A stretch of DNA of 50,080 nucleotides from Acetanaerobacterium elongatum. Its GTDB lineage: Bacteria; Bacillota; Clostridia; Oscillospirales; Ruminococcaceae. The stretch spans positions 1-50,080 of the forward strand of contig NZ_FNID01000022.1 in the NCBI RefSeq assembly GCF_900103835.1. Direction: 5' to 3'. How positions within the stretch are numbered: position 1 is the first letter of the stretch; every line of letters starts with the position of its first letter. The translations under genes and the position numbers were made by a program. Below are positions 15,768-25,082 of the stretch, in pieces. The notes beneath the pieces were generated by a model, which saw only the letters and a list, made by a program, of their open reading frames with translations, searched no databases and was not told where the DNA came from.

Positions 15768-17720
15768 ATGGGGATAGGGCAGGAATACAGGGAATATAAC
15801 GCGTGGCTTCAGCCGCATTCGTATAGGTTTAAAGAGCCGTTTCGGCTAAACACCTCGCCAGAGGTGCCAATGGTTGCAAGGGATGAATGCAAGGCCGGAA
15901 TGGAAAGATTGTTCGGCAGCGGCATCTGGCAGGAAGACGCTAAAAAATCGGTTACCCTACATATTAACAGTCAGCTGCCCGCCGAAGGCTATCGATTAAC
16001 AAACGGCAGCAACGGTATTGCCGTTGAAGGCGGCAGCCAAAACGGAATACTGTACGGCGTGTTCGGGCTGCTTCGGGCTCTTGGCATCGGGCAGTTCGAT
16101 GAAGGTACTGTGGCAGAGAGTGCTCCTGCTGTTGAGCGAAGGGTAATCAACCAGTGGGACAGAGCAGACGGTACGGTGGAGCGCGGCTACGCCGGCAACT
16201 CGATATTCTTTAAAGACGACCGCCTGGATTTTAACCCCGAACGCATACGCGATTACGCCAGGCTTTTAGCCTCGATTGGCATTAACGTTATCGCCATCAA
16301 CAACGTAAACGTAACCGAAAGCAGCGCAAGGCTGCTAACAGCCGAAGCGCTGCCCAAGGTGGCAGAGCTTGCCGACATCTTTCGGCCCTACGGCATTCGG
16401 TTAGCCCTTTCGGTACACTTTGAAAGCCCGGTTTTGCTTGGCGGGCTGCAAACATCCGACCCGCTGGATAAACGGGTGGCTGCATGGTGGAACGCCAAGA
16501 CACAGGAAATCTACCAAGCGATACCCGATTTCTCCGGTTATCTTATGAAGGCGGATTCCGAATTCCGCGGCGGCCCCGCTTCGCTCGGGCGAACACAGGC
16601 CGACGGTGCCAATATGCTGGCGCGCGCGGTAGCACCCTTTGGCGGGGTTGTTTACTGGCGGTGCTTTATCTACAACTGTATGCAGGATTGGCGCGACACC
16701 GATACCGACCGGCCCAAGGCCGCATACGACCTGTTCAAGCCGCAGGATGGCTTGTTTGAAAAGAATGTGATTCTTCAGGTGAAGAACGGCCCCAGTGATT
16801 TTCAGGTGCGGGAGCCGAACTCCCCGTTGCTGGGAGCAATGAAGCACACAAGGGAGGCCTTGGAGCTTCAGATTACACAGGAGTACACCGGCCACCAGAT
16901 AGACCTTTACAACCTGGCCGTTCAGTGGGAGGAGGTTTTCTCCTTCCCCGTAAACAGAAACCAAGTGCTGCGCGACCTGATTGGCAATGAGATTGACACC
17001 GTTGCGGCGGTTTCGAATGTGGGCGACGACGAAAACTGGACGGGGCACACCCTGGCGCAGGCCAACCTCTACAGCTTCGGGCGCCTGGCATGGAACCCAA
17101 GGCTTACCGCAAGAGAGATTACCGACGAATGGATTAAGCTGACATTCGGCACCGAGCCGGAGGTTGTTGAAAAGCTTACGGATATCATGATGAGCTCTCG
17201 CGGTGCCTATGAAAAGTATAATGCGCCGCTGGGGATTGGCTGGATGGTAAATATTAACCTGCATTACGGGCCCAGCCCCGACGGCTACGAGTTTATGAAA
17301 TGGGGCACCTACCACCGGGCAAACCGCGTTGCGATCGGGGTTGACCGTACCTCGCGGGGCACAGGGTTTACAAAGCAGTATGACCCCTACCTCACCGAAA
17401 TCTTTGACAGCCGTGAAACCTGCCCCGAGGAGCTGCTTTTATATTTTCACCGGCTGCCCTATACCTACGTGCTTAAAAGCGGCAAAACACTGCTGCAGCA
17501 CATCTACGATACCCACTTTGAAGGGGTACAGGAGGTTGAGCGCTTTATCGCCCTGTGGGAAACCCTTAAAGCGAAGCTTCCGGGAACGACCTTCGTTTCG
17601 GTGAAACAACGCCTGCTCAAGCAGCTGGAAAACGCCGAGGAATGGCGCGACGTAATCAACACCTTTTTTTATCGTTTAACAGGAACAACGGATGAAAAGG
17701 GCCGAAAAATATATGAATAG
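15768..17720 (+). CDS. aguA: Alpha-glucuronidase, glycoside hydrolase family 67
   Basis: A 650-residue intracellular enzyme (no signal peptide) that removes (4-O-methyl)glucuronic acid from the non-reducing end of xylo-oligosaccharides. GH67 hallmarks are present: NQWDRADGTVERGYAG, the acid Glu in MKADSE (E265), and the two base carboxylates Asp in NGPSDFQ (D344) and Glu in QITQEYTG (E372). The last two are 28 residues apart, as in the characterised family enzymes. ATG 15768 is chosen because AGGTG lies 6-7 bases ahead; a TTG at 15747 and a GTG at 15759 are also in frame. It is the first gene of an operon with two permeases and a binding protein. Confidence 0.95.
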   Translation: MGIGQEYREYNAWLQPHSYRFKEPFRLNTSPEVPMVARDECKAGMERLFGSGIWQEDAKKSVTLHINSQLPAEGYRLTNGSNGIAVEGGSQNGILYGVFGLLRALGIGQFDEGTVAESAPAVERRVINQWDRADGTVERGYAGNSIFFKDDRLDFNPERIRDYARLLASIGINVIAINNVNVTESSARLLTAEALPKVAELADIFRPYGIRLALSVHFESPVLLGGLQTSDPLDKRVAAWWNAKTQEIYQAIPDFSGYLMKADSEFRGGPASLGRTQADGANMLARAVAPFGGVVYWRCFIYNCMQDWRDTDTDRPKAAYDLFKPQDGLFEKNVILQVKNGPSDFQVREPNSPLLGAMKHTREALELQITQEYTGHQIDLYNLAVQWEEVFSFPVNRNQVLRDLIGNEIDTVAAVSNVGDDENWTGHTLAQANLYSFGRLAWNPRLTAREITDEWIKLTFGTEPEVVEKLTDIMMSSRGAYEKYNAPLGIGWMVNINLHYGPSPDGYEFMKWGTYHRANRVAIGVDRTSRGTGFTKQYDPYLTEIFDSRETCPEELLLYFHRLPYTYVLKSGKTLLQHIYDTHFEGVQEVERFIALWETLKAKLPGTTFVSVKQRLLKQLENAEEWRDVINTFFYRLTGTTDEKGRKIYE

Positions 17721-17731
17721 GGGTAAAGCTT

Positions 17732-18694
17732 ATGAAGAGTAGTACTGCAATGGCTCAGCCATACAAGAGACTAACGCCGCAGCAAAGAAGCTCTAAAAGA
17801 ATAAACTACTTCAAGCGCACCTGGATGCTCTACCTGATGCTGGTGCTGCCCATGCTCTTCTTCTTTGTTTTTCGTTATATCCCAATGGGCAACATTATTA
17901 TTGCCTTTGAGGACTACAGCATGTTCAAGGGGATATTTGCCTCCCCGTTTGTAGGGTTTAAATGGTTTGCACAGGCGTTTCAATCCAACGATTTCTATAA
18001 TGCCTTGCGCAACACCTTTGTGCTGAATATACTCGATTTGATTATCGGGTTTCCGGCACCGATTATACTGGCGATTCTGCTGAACGAGCTTGCGTTTAAA
18101 CGCTATAAAAAGGTTTCGCAGACCATTGCTTACATGCCGCACTTTTTATCGTGGATTATCGTGAGCGCACTGGCAACCGAGCTGCTGGGCCCCAGCACCG
18201 GCGTTGTAAACACCCTGCTCATAAGCCTTGGTATGCAGCCTATTGACTTTTTAATGGATAAAACGTTGTGGGTAGTCACCTATCTGTTCCTTGGCGTTTG
18301 GAAGGAGATCGGGTGGAACACCATTATCTACCTGGCCGCCATCACCGGCATTAACGCCGAGCTGTATGAGGCCGCGGAGGTAGACGGGGCTAAACGGCTT
18401 CGCAAGATCTGGCACGTTACCCTGCCCGGACTGCGCCCCACTATTGTAGTTTTGCTCATCATGGCGATGGGAAGAATCCTCGGCAGCGAGTTTGACCGCC
18501 CCTACGCCTTAATGAACCCCATGGTATTGCCGGTGGCGGATTTAATCAGTACGTTGGTTTACCGCGTGGGTATTAAGTCCTTCCAGTTCTCTTACACCGC
18601 GGCAATTGGCTTGTTCCAATCGGTGGTAAGTGTAATCTTCCTGATAGGCTCGAATAAAATAGCGAAACGCGTCGGCGATCGCGGAATCTGGTAA
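17732..18694 (+). CDS. CUT1 carbohydrate ABC permease, LplB type
   Basis: A 320-residue inner-membrane permease with six hydrophobic helices. The cytoplasmic EAA loop reads EAAEVDGAKRLRKIWHVTLP (about residue 220-239), which couples to the ATPase. The N-terminal arm and the YIPMGNIIIAFEDY segment are typical of LplB-like permeases for oligo-uronide and complex sugar importers. It lies 11 bases after the GH67 gene and 9 before its partner. The context suggests import of aldouronic acids (glucuronosyl-xylo-oligosaccharides). Confidence 0.93.
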   Translation: MKSSTAMAQPYKRLTPQQRSSKRINYFKRTWMLYLMLVLPMLFFFVFRYIPMGNIIIAFEDYSMFKGIFASPFVGFKWFAQAFQSNDFYNALRNTFVLNILDLIIGFPAPIILAILLNELAFKRYKKVSQTIAYMPHFLSWIIVSALATELLGPSTGVVNTLLISLGMQPIDFLMDKTLWVVTYLFLGVWKEIGWNTIIYLAAITGINAELYEAAEVDGAKRLRKIWHVTLPGLRPTIVVLLIMAMGRILGSEFDRPYALMNPMVLPVADLISTLVYRVGIKSFQFSYTAAIGLFQSVVSVIFLIGSNKIAKRVGDRGIW

Positions 18695-18703
18695 GGGGGT
18701 GGA

Positions 18704-19579
18704 ATGATGGTTAAGTCTAAAGGTACAAGGATTTCTGATTTTATCATTGCGGCAATCATGTTTTTGTTCATCCTCGTTTGCATTCTGCCGATGATCAACC
18801 TTGCCGCACGCTCCTTCAGTTCCCCAATGGCTATCGTGCACAGGGAAGTATCCTTCTGGCCGGTTGGCTTTACGCTGGAATCCTACCAGTATGCGTTTAG
18901 AGACCCTGCATTCTCCCGTTCGTTAATCTGGACCGTCTTTCTTACAATCATCTGCACGGTGGTTTCGATGGTGATGACCATCCTGTGCGCCTACCCGCTG
19001 ACCTACGACTCGCTGAAGGGCAAAAAGGTGTTTACCACCATCATGGTACTAACCATGTACTTCAGCGCCGGTACCATCCCGAACTATATCCTGCTTAAAA
19101 ATCTGGATTGGATTGATAAGCCGTGGGTACTGATTATCCCGAACTGCCTTTCGGTTTTCAATGTAATCATCCTTCGAAGCTTTTTCATGGGTATTCCCGA
19201 GAGCATGCGTGAATCGGCAGAGCTTGACGGAGCCAACCCGTTTGTGGTGCTGACGAAGATCTATCTGCCGCTTTCCACCGCGGTGCTGGCAACGCTGGCG
19301 CTGTTCTATGCGGTGGGCCGGTGGAACGGCTTCTCGGACGCACTGATGTATATGACCGACAAGAGATTTGCCCCCATTCAGTTAAAGCTTTACGAGATTA
19401 TTCGAAATCTTTCAGCGATAGAGGTACAGGCGGAGGGGATAGCGTCCAACGCCCCTGCTGCAAGCGACGGTATGAAGGCAGCCGCAGTAATGATCGCTAC
19501 CGTACCCATTTTGCTCATCTACCCTTGGCTGCAGAGATATTTTATAACGGGGGTGACGGTTGGCGCAGAAAAAGGTTAA
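18704..19579 (+). CDS. CUT1 carbohydrate ABC permease, YtcP/LplC type
   Basis: A 291-residue permease with six helices, partner of the preceding gene. The EAA-like loop is ESAELDGANPFVVLTKIYLP. GGGGGTGGA precedes two adjacent ATG codons. The N-terminal IVCILPMINLAARSFSS segment is typical of YtcP-like subunits. No gene for the ATP-binding subunit is present in this window; CUT1 importers in Firmicutes often share one MsmK/MsiK-type ATPase encoded elsewhere. Confidence 0.93.
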   Translation: MMVKSKGTRISDFIIAAIMFLFILVCILPMINLAARSFSSPMAIVHREVSFWPVGFTLESYQYAFRDPAFSRSLIWTVFLTIICTVVSMVMTILCAYPLTYDSLKGKKVFTTIMVLTMYFSAGTIPNYILLKNLDWIDKPWVLIIPNCLSVFNVIILRSFFMGIPESMRESAELDGANPFVVLTKIYLPLSTAVLATLALFYAVGRWNGFSDALMYMTDKRFAPIQLKLYEIIRNLSAIEVQAEGIASNAPAASDGMKAAAVMIATVPILLIYPWLQRYFITGVTVGAEKG

Positions 19580-19645
19580 GGCTTACCCATTTTTACTGCA
19601 GTAGTCCGGCATGAAATTATGCTAAAAATAAGAGGAGGTTCTTTC

Positions 19646-21286
19646 ATGACAAGAAAAATTATTTCCCTTGTTCTGGCTTGTTTGATGGCTGCCACCGTGC
19701 TTACCGCATGCGGCAGCGGCGCAACCCCCGCAGCATCCTCGTCCGCAGCTTCTTCTGAAGCGGCATCCGCTCCTGTATCCAGCGGAGATGCACTGCCCGC
19801 GTACAGCGAGATTACCGTTGAGGTATTCGATCGCGGCACCGACGGCGGCAAGACCGACCCCACCAACAACTTCTACACCGATTGGATTAAGGAAAAGGCA
19901 AAAAAAGACCTGAATCTTGGTGTAACCTTCAAGGCTGTTTCCCGTTGGGAAGAGACCGAGCAGCTTAACAACCTGATGGCTGCAAACTCCGCTCCCGACC
20001 TGTGCTTAACCTACAGCCAAGACCTGATTACCAACTACCGCGATCTGGGCGGTCTGACTGACCTTTCCCCCTATGTAGACACCCTTCTGAAGGACGTTAA
20101 GGAGTTCCTTGGCGAAGACACCTCGCTTCCCGGCAAGGATCTTATCATGCGCGACGTGGTTCCTGAAACCGGCAAGCTGTTTGACATCCCGGCACGCAGA
20201 GTTAACGTAGCCGGCGCAAACACCTTCATCCGTAAAGACTGGCTGGATAAGCTGGGCTTAAAGGTTCCCACCACCAAGGAAGAGTATTTCGACGCACTGG
20301 TTCAGTTTAAAGAGAAGGATCCCGGCAAGGTAGGCAAAGATAAGGTAATTCCGTTTACCGCAACCGACGATATCCGTTGGCGTGCATCCAACATCGTTGA
20401 TTCCTTCATCGACCCCAACCTCAGCGAGAAGGACCGCTATGTTAACACCTGCGTAGACCGTTTCTTCCTGCTGCCCGGTTATAAAGAGGGCGTTCGCTAC
20501 CTTAACAAGATGTACAACGCCGGCCTTATTGACCCTCAGTTCCCGCTGTATAAGGGCGACCAGGAAAGTGATAACCTGATTAAGAGCGGCGTGGTAGGCT
20601 CCTTCATCCACAACTGGGATCAGGCTTACCGTGAGAGCCCCGGATTACTCATCGAGCTGAAGAAGACTGTTCCCGATGCTGAGTTCATCACCATCGACCC
20701 GTTCAAGAACGCCGCAGGCAAAACCCCGAAATTCCAGTACGACAAAGCAGGCGTAAAGATCTTTGTTCCCGCTTCCAGCAAAAACCCCGAAGGCGCTGTG
20801 CGTTACCTCAACTGGATTACCAAGTTTGAGAACCGTTACTTCCTGCAGGTAGGCGAGGAAGGCGTAACCCATAAGATGGTAGACGGCGTTCCGAAGATCA
20901 TCACCGCTACAGGCCCGAAGATCATGAACTCCGCACTGAACATCGACTACACCCTCACCATCAACGGCCTTGACTTAAACGACGACGCGAAGAACCTGCA
21001 GGCAACTGCAAACTCTTACTCCTTTGACAAGGCTCTCATCACCGAAGCTTACGAGAACTCGATGAGAGACGGCGTAGTAACTCCTGTACGTTCGATTACG
21101 CTTACCGCTGCAGGCCCTGTAACCCAGACGCTGCAGGATAAGGGCAAGGCCTTAATGGCAGAATCGATTAAGGCACCCGAAGCGAAGTTTGACGCAGTAT
21201 GGGATGCTGGCATTAAGGATTGGCTTGCTTCCGGCGCTCAGGCAGTAATTGATGAGCGTGCCCAGAAGTATTATGATCTTAAATAA
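19646..21286 (+). CDS. Extracellular solute-binding lipoprotein (LplA-like)
   Basis: A 546-residue lipoprotein. A basic start and hydrophobic stretch end in the lipobox LTAC, with the lipidated Cys at residue 22, followed by an Ala/Ser-rich linker and a family-1 type binding protein of about 500 residues, long as in LplA-like proteins for oligosaccharides. ATG 19646 is chosen because AGGAGG lies 7 bases upstream. It is the last gene of the GH67 transport operon, with a strong terminator after it. It probably captures aldouronic acids outside the cell and delivers them to the two permeases. Confidence 0.92.
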   Translation: MTRKIISLVLACLMAATVLTACGSGATPAASSSAASSEAASAPVSSGDALPAYSEITVEVFDRGTDGGKTDPTNNFYTDWIKEKAKKDLNLGVTFKAVSRWEETEQLNNLMAANSAPDLCLTYSQDLITNYRDLGGLTDLSPYVDTLLKDVKEFLGEDTSLPGKDLIMRDVVPETGKLFDIPARRVNVAGANTFIRKDWLDKLGLKVPTTKEEYFDALVQFKEKDPGKVGKDKVIPFTATDDIRWRASNIVDSFIDPNLSEKDRYVNTCVDRFFLLPGYKEGVRYLNKMYNAGLIDPQFPLYKGDQESDNLIKSGVVGSFIHNWDQAYRESPGLLIELKKTVPDAEFITIDPFKNAAGKTPKFQYDKAGVKIFVPASSKNPEGAVRYLNWITKFENRYFLQVGEEGVTHKMVDGVPKIITATGPKIMNSALNIDYTLTINGLDLNDDAKNLQATANSYSFDKALITEAYENSMRDGVVTPVRSITLTAAGPVTQTLQDKGKALMAESIKAPEAKFDAVWDAGIKDWLASGAQAVIDERAQKYYDLK

Positions 21287-21318
21287 GATCACAGATCTTA
21301 ATTATCTAAGCTAAGCGA

Positions 21319-21357
21319 AAGGGGGCTTTGCGGTTAAAGGCCGCAAAGCCCCTTATT
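21319..21357 (+). terminator. Rho-independent terminator of the GH67/importer operon
   Basis: A 12-bp stem GGGGCTTTGCGG / CCGCAAAGCCCC with a 7-base loop, followed by TTATTT. Confidence 0.88.
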
Positions 21358-21360
21358 TAA

Positions 21361-21654
21361 AAAAGTGTTCCTCAAAAATGGTTGAGACTGCATGAAAGGT
21401 GACATTTAAGCCTTATACCTATCACGATTGAGTGATTAGTATTACAGACGGGAAATAGATAGATGGATAGCATGAACCCAAGAGCCGCAAGGATGGCTGC
21501 AACTAATCAGTTTTCGTACTTACAAGGAGAGCGGATAGCGTGAAAGTTATTTCACGCATAATAAAGACACTTGCCGGCCGGAAGGTATGGCCGAAATCCG
21601 CTGCGCGGCATGTGCCTTTTTCATGATTCAAGGTGCCGCCACTATGGCGGTGGA
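21361..21654 (+). ncRNA. Structured 5' leader of the GH3 operon with a three-way junction
   Basis: No gene is seen. Within it, P1 AGCGGAT (21530-21536) pairs with ATCCGCT (21596-21602) and encloses two perfect hairpins: P2 GCGTGAAA/TTTCACGC (21538-21545 with 21550-21557, loop GTTA) and P3 CGGCC/GGCCG (21575-21579 with 21589-21593). A further hairpin CCGCCA/TGGCGG (21636-21650) lies against the start codon of the GH3 gene. The layout resembles a metabolite-sensing RNA, but it matches no riboswitch class I know. Confidence 0.5.
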
Positions 21655-23757
21655 ATGGAGTTTACTGTGTTTAATATAAAAAAAGAAGCAAAGACATTGG
21701 TTTCCAAGATGACTTTAGAGGAAAAGGTATTCCAGATGCTGCACACCGCCCCGAAGGTGGAGCGTTTGGGCATCCCTTCATATAACTGGTGGAACGAGGC
21801 GCTGCACGGGGTGGCGCGCGCCGGTGTGGCGACGATGTTCCCGCAGGCGATTGCCATGGCGGCAACCTTCAGCGAAAAGCTGCTCTATCAGGTGGCGGAC
21901 GTTACCTCTACCGAAGGCAGGGCCAAGTACAACGCGTTTCAGGAGGAGGACGACCACGATATCTTCAAGGGCTTAACCTTTTGGTCGCCCAACATCAATA
22001 TCTTTCGCGACCCGCGCTGGGGCCGGGGCCACGAAACCTATGGTGAAGACCCCTATCTCACCGCGCGGCTGGGGGTGGCGTTCATCCACGGGCTGCAGGG
22101 GCCGGACCGCAACCGCCTAAAGGTGGCGGCCTGCGCCAAGCACTTTGCCGTGCACTCGGGGCCGGAAAGCGAGCGGCACGAGTTTAACGCCATCTGCGAC
22201 GATTATGACCTTTGGAACACCTACCTTCCCGCCTTTGAGGCGGCAGTGAAGGAGGGCGAGGTAGAGGCGGTAATGGGCGCCTACAACCGCACCCTGGGTG
22301 AGCCCTGCTGCGGAAGCAAGCTGCTGCTAGAGGATATTCTGCGCAAAAAGTGGGGCTTTGATGGGCATGTGGTAAGCGACTGCTGGGCGGTGAAGGATTT
22401 TCACGAGCACCACAAGGTGACCAAAGACCCGGTGGAGTCGGTGACTCTGGCCGTAAAGAACGGCTGCGACGTAAACTGCGGCAACCTGTTCGGCTTCTGC
22501 CTGCAGGCGGTGGAGCAGGGGCTGTTAACCGAGGAGCAGATTGACAAGGCGGTTACCCGCCTGTTTGTTACCCGTATGCGTCTTGGATTGCTGGGTGCAC
22601 CCGAAAACCCAAAATACACCGCGGTTTCGTACGACATGGTGGATTGCGAGGAGCACCGCAAGCTAAACCAAGAGGTAGCGCGCAGAAGCCTGATTCTGCT
22701 GAAGAATGACGGAGCGCTGCCGCTGGATGCCGCTAAGATAAGGTCGGTGGGCGTTATCGGCCCGAATGCCGACAGCCGCAGGGCCTTGCAGGGCAACTAT
22801 GAGGGCACCGCTACCAAGCATATCACCGTGCTGCAGGGCTTAAGCGAGCTGCTGGAGCCGCAGGGCATCAAGGTGCGGTATGCCGAGGGCTGCCATTTGT
22901 TTAAGGACCGCAACAGCATGCTGGCACAGCCCGACGACCGTATGGCGGAAGCGCGTGCGGTGGCAAGAAGAAGCGATGTGATTGTGCTTTGTCTGGGGCT
23001 TGATTCCAGCATCGAGGGTGAGGAGGGCGACCAGGGTAACCAGTTTACGGGCGGCGACAAGCCGGGCATTGAGCTGCCGGGCCGCCAGCAGGCGTTACTG
23101 GAGAATGTGGTAAAGGCCGCAAACGGCAAGCCGGTAATTCTGGTGCTGCTTTCGGGCAGCGCGCTTGCGGTAGGCTGGGCCGATGAGCACGTAAACGGCA
23201 TTGTGCAGGCATTCTACCCCGGCGCATACGGCGGCCGGGCGATTGCCGAGCTGCTGTTCGGCGGGTTCAGCCCCTCCGGCAAGCTGCCGGTTACCTTCTA
23301 TCGCAACACAGCCGATCTGCCGGACTTCCACGACTACAATATGCAAAACCGCACCTATCGCTATTTTAAGGGCGAGGCCTTGTATCCCTTCGGCTTCGGT
23401 TTAAGCTACTCCGCCTTTACGCTGGATAACCTTACCGCTAATGAAGTTGGGTGCAGGGTAACGGTAAAAAACACCGGGAAGATGGCGGCTCACGAAACGG
23501 TGCAGGTGTATGTCTCCTCACCGGGGCAGAAGGAGCTTCGCAGCCTCTGCGGCATCGGCGAGGTGTTCCTGCAGCCCGGTGAATCAACCGAACTGACCGT
23601 CATGCTGGATAGCAAGGCGTTCTCGCGTTATGACGCAAAGGGCGACCTTGTGAAAATAAAGGGTACACACACCCTGTATGTTGGGTTTACACAGCCTGAT
23701 GACCGCAGCACGGCGCTTTACGGCCAAAAGCCGTTGAGTGCAGCGGTTACCGTTTGA
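21655..23757 (+). CDS. Beta-xylosidase / beta-glucosidase, glycoside hydrolase family 3
   Basis: A 700-residue cytoplasmic GH3 enzyme. The N-terminal barrel contains YNWWNEALHGVARAG and FPQAIAMAATF, a pattern typical of xylosidase-type GH3 members, and the nucleophile Asp in VVSDCWA (D242). The second alpha/beta domain and a C-terminal fibronectin-III-like domain (about 590-700) follow. The start is ATG 21655 after GGCGGTGGA; a GTG at 21667 with GGAG 6 bases upstream is an equally good alternative. It is the first gene of the operon running to kdgK. It should release xylose from the chains that GH67 has freed of glucuronic acid. Confidence 0.92.
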   Translation: MEFTVFNIKKEAKTLVSKMTLEEKVFQMLHTAPKVERLGIPSYNWWNEALHGVARAGVATMFPQAIAMAATFSEKLLYQVADVTSTEGRAKYNAFQEEDDHDIFKGLTFWSPNINIFRDPRWGRGHETYGEDPYLTARLGVAFIHGLQGPDRNRLKVAACAKHFAVHSGPESERHEFNAICDDYDLWNTYLPAFEAAVKEGEVEAVMGAYNRTLGEPCCGSKLLLEDILRKKWGFDGHVVSDCWAVKDFHEHHKVTKDPVESVTLAVKNGCDVNCGNLFGFCLQAVEQGLLTEEQIDKAVTRLFVTRMRLGLLGAPENPKYTAVSYDMVDCEEHRKLNQEVARRSLILLKNDGALPLDAAKIRSVGVIGPNADSRRALQGNYEGTATKHITVLQGLSELLEPQGIKVRYAEGCHLFKDRNSMLAQPDDRMAEARAVARRSDVIVLCLGLDSSIEGEEGDQGNQFTGGDKPGIELPGRQQALLENVVKAANGKPVILVLLSGSALAVGWADEHVNGIVQAFYPGAYGGRAIAELLFGGFSPSGKLPVTFYRNTADLPDFHDYNMQNRTYRYFKGEALYPFGFGLSYSAFTLDNLTANEVGCRVTVKNTGKMAAHETVQVYVSSPGQKELRSLCGIGEVFLQPGESTELTVMLDSKAFSRYDAKGDLVKIKGTHTLYVGFTQPDDRSTALYGQKPLSAAVTV

Positions 23758-23795
23758 TGGTAATGCTAATCTCTTATTAAAACCTTTCACAGAAA

Positions 23796-23854
23796 AGCCA
23801 TAAATCCAAGCCTTTTGTTTGATTTTTATAGGTTTTGTAATCGAGATAAGTATA
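23796..23854 (+). repeat. Dispersed intergenic repeat, copy 2
   Basis: The partner of 3533-3584 (minus strand), starting AGCCATAAATCC. Compared with copy 1 it has an 8-base insertion and a few substitutions. It lies 48 bases before the Gfo/Idh gene start, in the same orientation as that gene. Confidence 0.7.
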
Positions 23855-23901
23855 AGCCCCTGATTGCTTGCAGGTTTATTGAAAGGAACGGATGATTGTT
23901 T

Positions 23902-25071
23902 ATGATAAGAGTTGCAATTGTAGGAGTAGGTAATATCTCTAGGCTGCATTTTGAAGGGTACCTTACTTTCCCCGAGCGCTGCAAAGTTGTGGCGCTGGCC
24001 GATATTCTGCCCGAACGGGCGCAGGAGGGTATTACCCACCACAACCTTACAGGCGCGCGCGCCTTTTCCTCCCACACACAGATGCTGGCTGAAATGGCAG
24101 GGGAGATTGACCTTGTGAGTATCTGCACCCCGCCCTACTGCCATGCCCAGATTGCAATAGACTGCCTGAAGGCGGGCTGCAATGTGCTGGTAGAAAAGCC
24201 GATGGCCGCGAGCCTTGAGGAGTGCGACGCCATGCTTGCCGCCGAAAAAGAGAGCGGTAAAATACTGTCGGTGGTAGCCCAAAACCGCTTCCGCGACCCC
24301 ATACAGGCGGTAAAGAAGGTGCTGGATGCACAGCTTATCGGCAGGGTGCTGCACGCACAGGTGGATTCGTTCTGGTGGCGCGGGCACAGCTACTACGACC
24401 TTTGGTGGCGCGGCCGCTGGGATAAAGAGGGCGGCGGCTGCACCCTAAACCACGCGGTTCACCATATCGATATGCTGATGTGGATGATGGGCCTGCCGGA
24501 CAAGGTAACGGCCGTGCTCTCCAACGCCGCGCATGATAACTCTGAGGTGGAGGATATCTCGATAGCGGTGCTGCAATATCCGCAGGGCGCCCTGGCGCAG
24601 ATTACCAGCTCGGTAATCCACCACGGCGAGGAGCAGCAGCTGATCTTCCAAGGCGAGAAGGCAAGGGTTTCGGCACCGTGGAAGGTATCGGCCTCCATCT
24701 CTCAGCCCAACGGCTTCCCCATCAGGAATGAGGCGTTTGAGAAGGAGCTTGATGATTTTGTAGCTTCTTTGCCTACACTGAAATACATCGGCCACACGGG
24801 GCAGATTGAGAATGTGCTTACCGCAGTGGAGACCAAGGGCCGCCCTGCCATCGACGGGGTAAGCGGACGTGCGACAATCGAGATGATTACCGCCATATTC
24901 AAGGCGGGCAGTACCCATACCGCGGTGTCACTGCCCCTTGCAAAGGACGACGCGTTCTATACGGTGGAGGGCATTCTTAAAAACACGCCAAGGTTCTTTA
25001 TGAAGACCACCTCGCTGGAAACACTTGGCGGAGATATCACCGTTGGCAGCGACTATAAAATGAAACTGTAG
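23902..25071 (+). CDS. Gfo/Idh/MocA-family oxidoreductase
   Basis: A 389-residue NAD(P)-dependent sugar oxidoreductase. The N-terminal Rossmann motif VAIVGVGNISRLH is followed by the EKPMA motif (in VLVEKPMAASLEE, about residue 101) carrying the family's conserved lysine, and by a C-terminal beta-sheet substrate domain with HHIDML (about 190-195). ATG 23902 is preferred, with GGATG 7 bases upstream. It lies 12 bases ahead of a second family member. Neither is a known step of the glucuronate pathway; they may handle 4-O-methylglucuronate, an oxidised sugar or an epimerisation. The specific reaction is unknown. Confidence 0.88.
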   Translation: MIRVAIVGVGNISRLHFEGYLTFPERCKVVALADILPERAQEGITHHNLTGARAFSSHTQMLAEMAGEIDLVSICTPPYCHAQIAIDCLKAGCNVLVEKPMAASLEECDAMLAAEKESGKILSVVAQNRFRDPIQAVKKVLDAQLIGRVLHAQVDSFWWRGHSYYDLWWRGRWDKEGGGCTLNHAVHHIDMLMWMMGLPDKVTAVLSNAAHDNSEVEDISIAVLQYPQGALAQITSSVIHHGEEQQLIFQGEKARVSAPWKVSASISQPNGFPIRNEAFEKELDDFVASLPTLKYIGHTGQIENVLTAVETKGRPAIDGVSGRATIEMITAIFKAGSTHTAVSLPLAKDDAFYTVEGILKNTPRFFMKTTSLETLGGDITVGSDYKMKL

Positions 25072-25082
25072 GAGGAAATATC

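Noticed and set aside
21576-21602. Hammerhead ribozyme in the GH3 leader, suggested by GAAA beside a three-way junction
   Set aside because: The obligatory CTGATGA core is missing.
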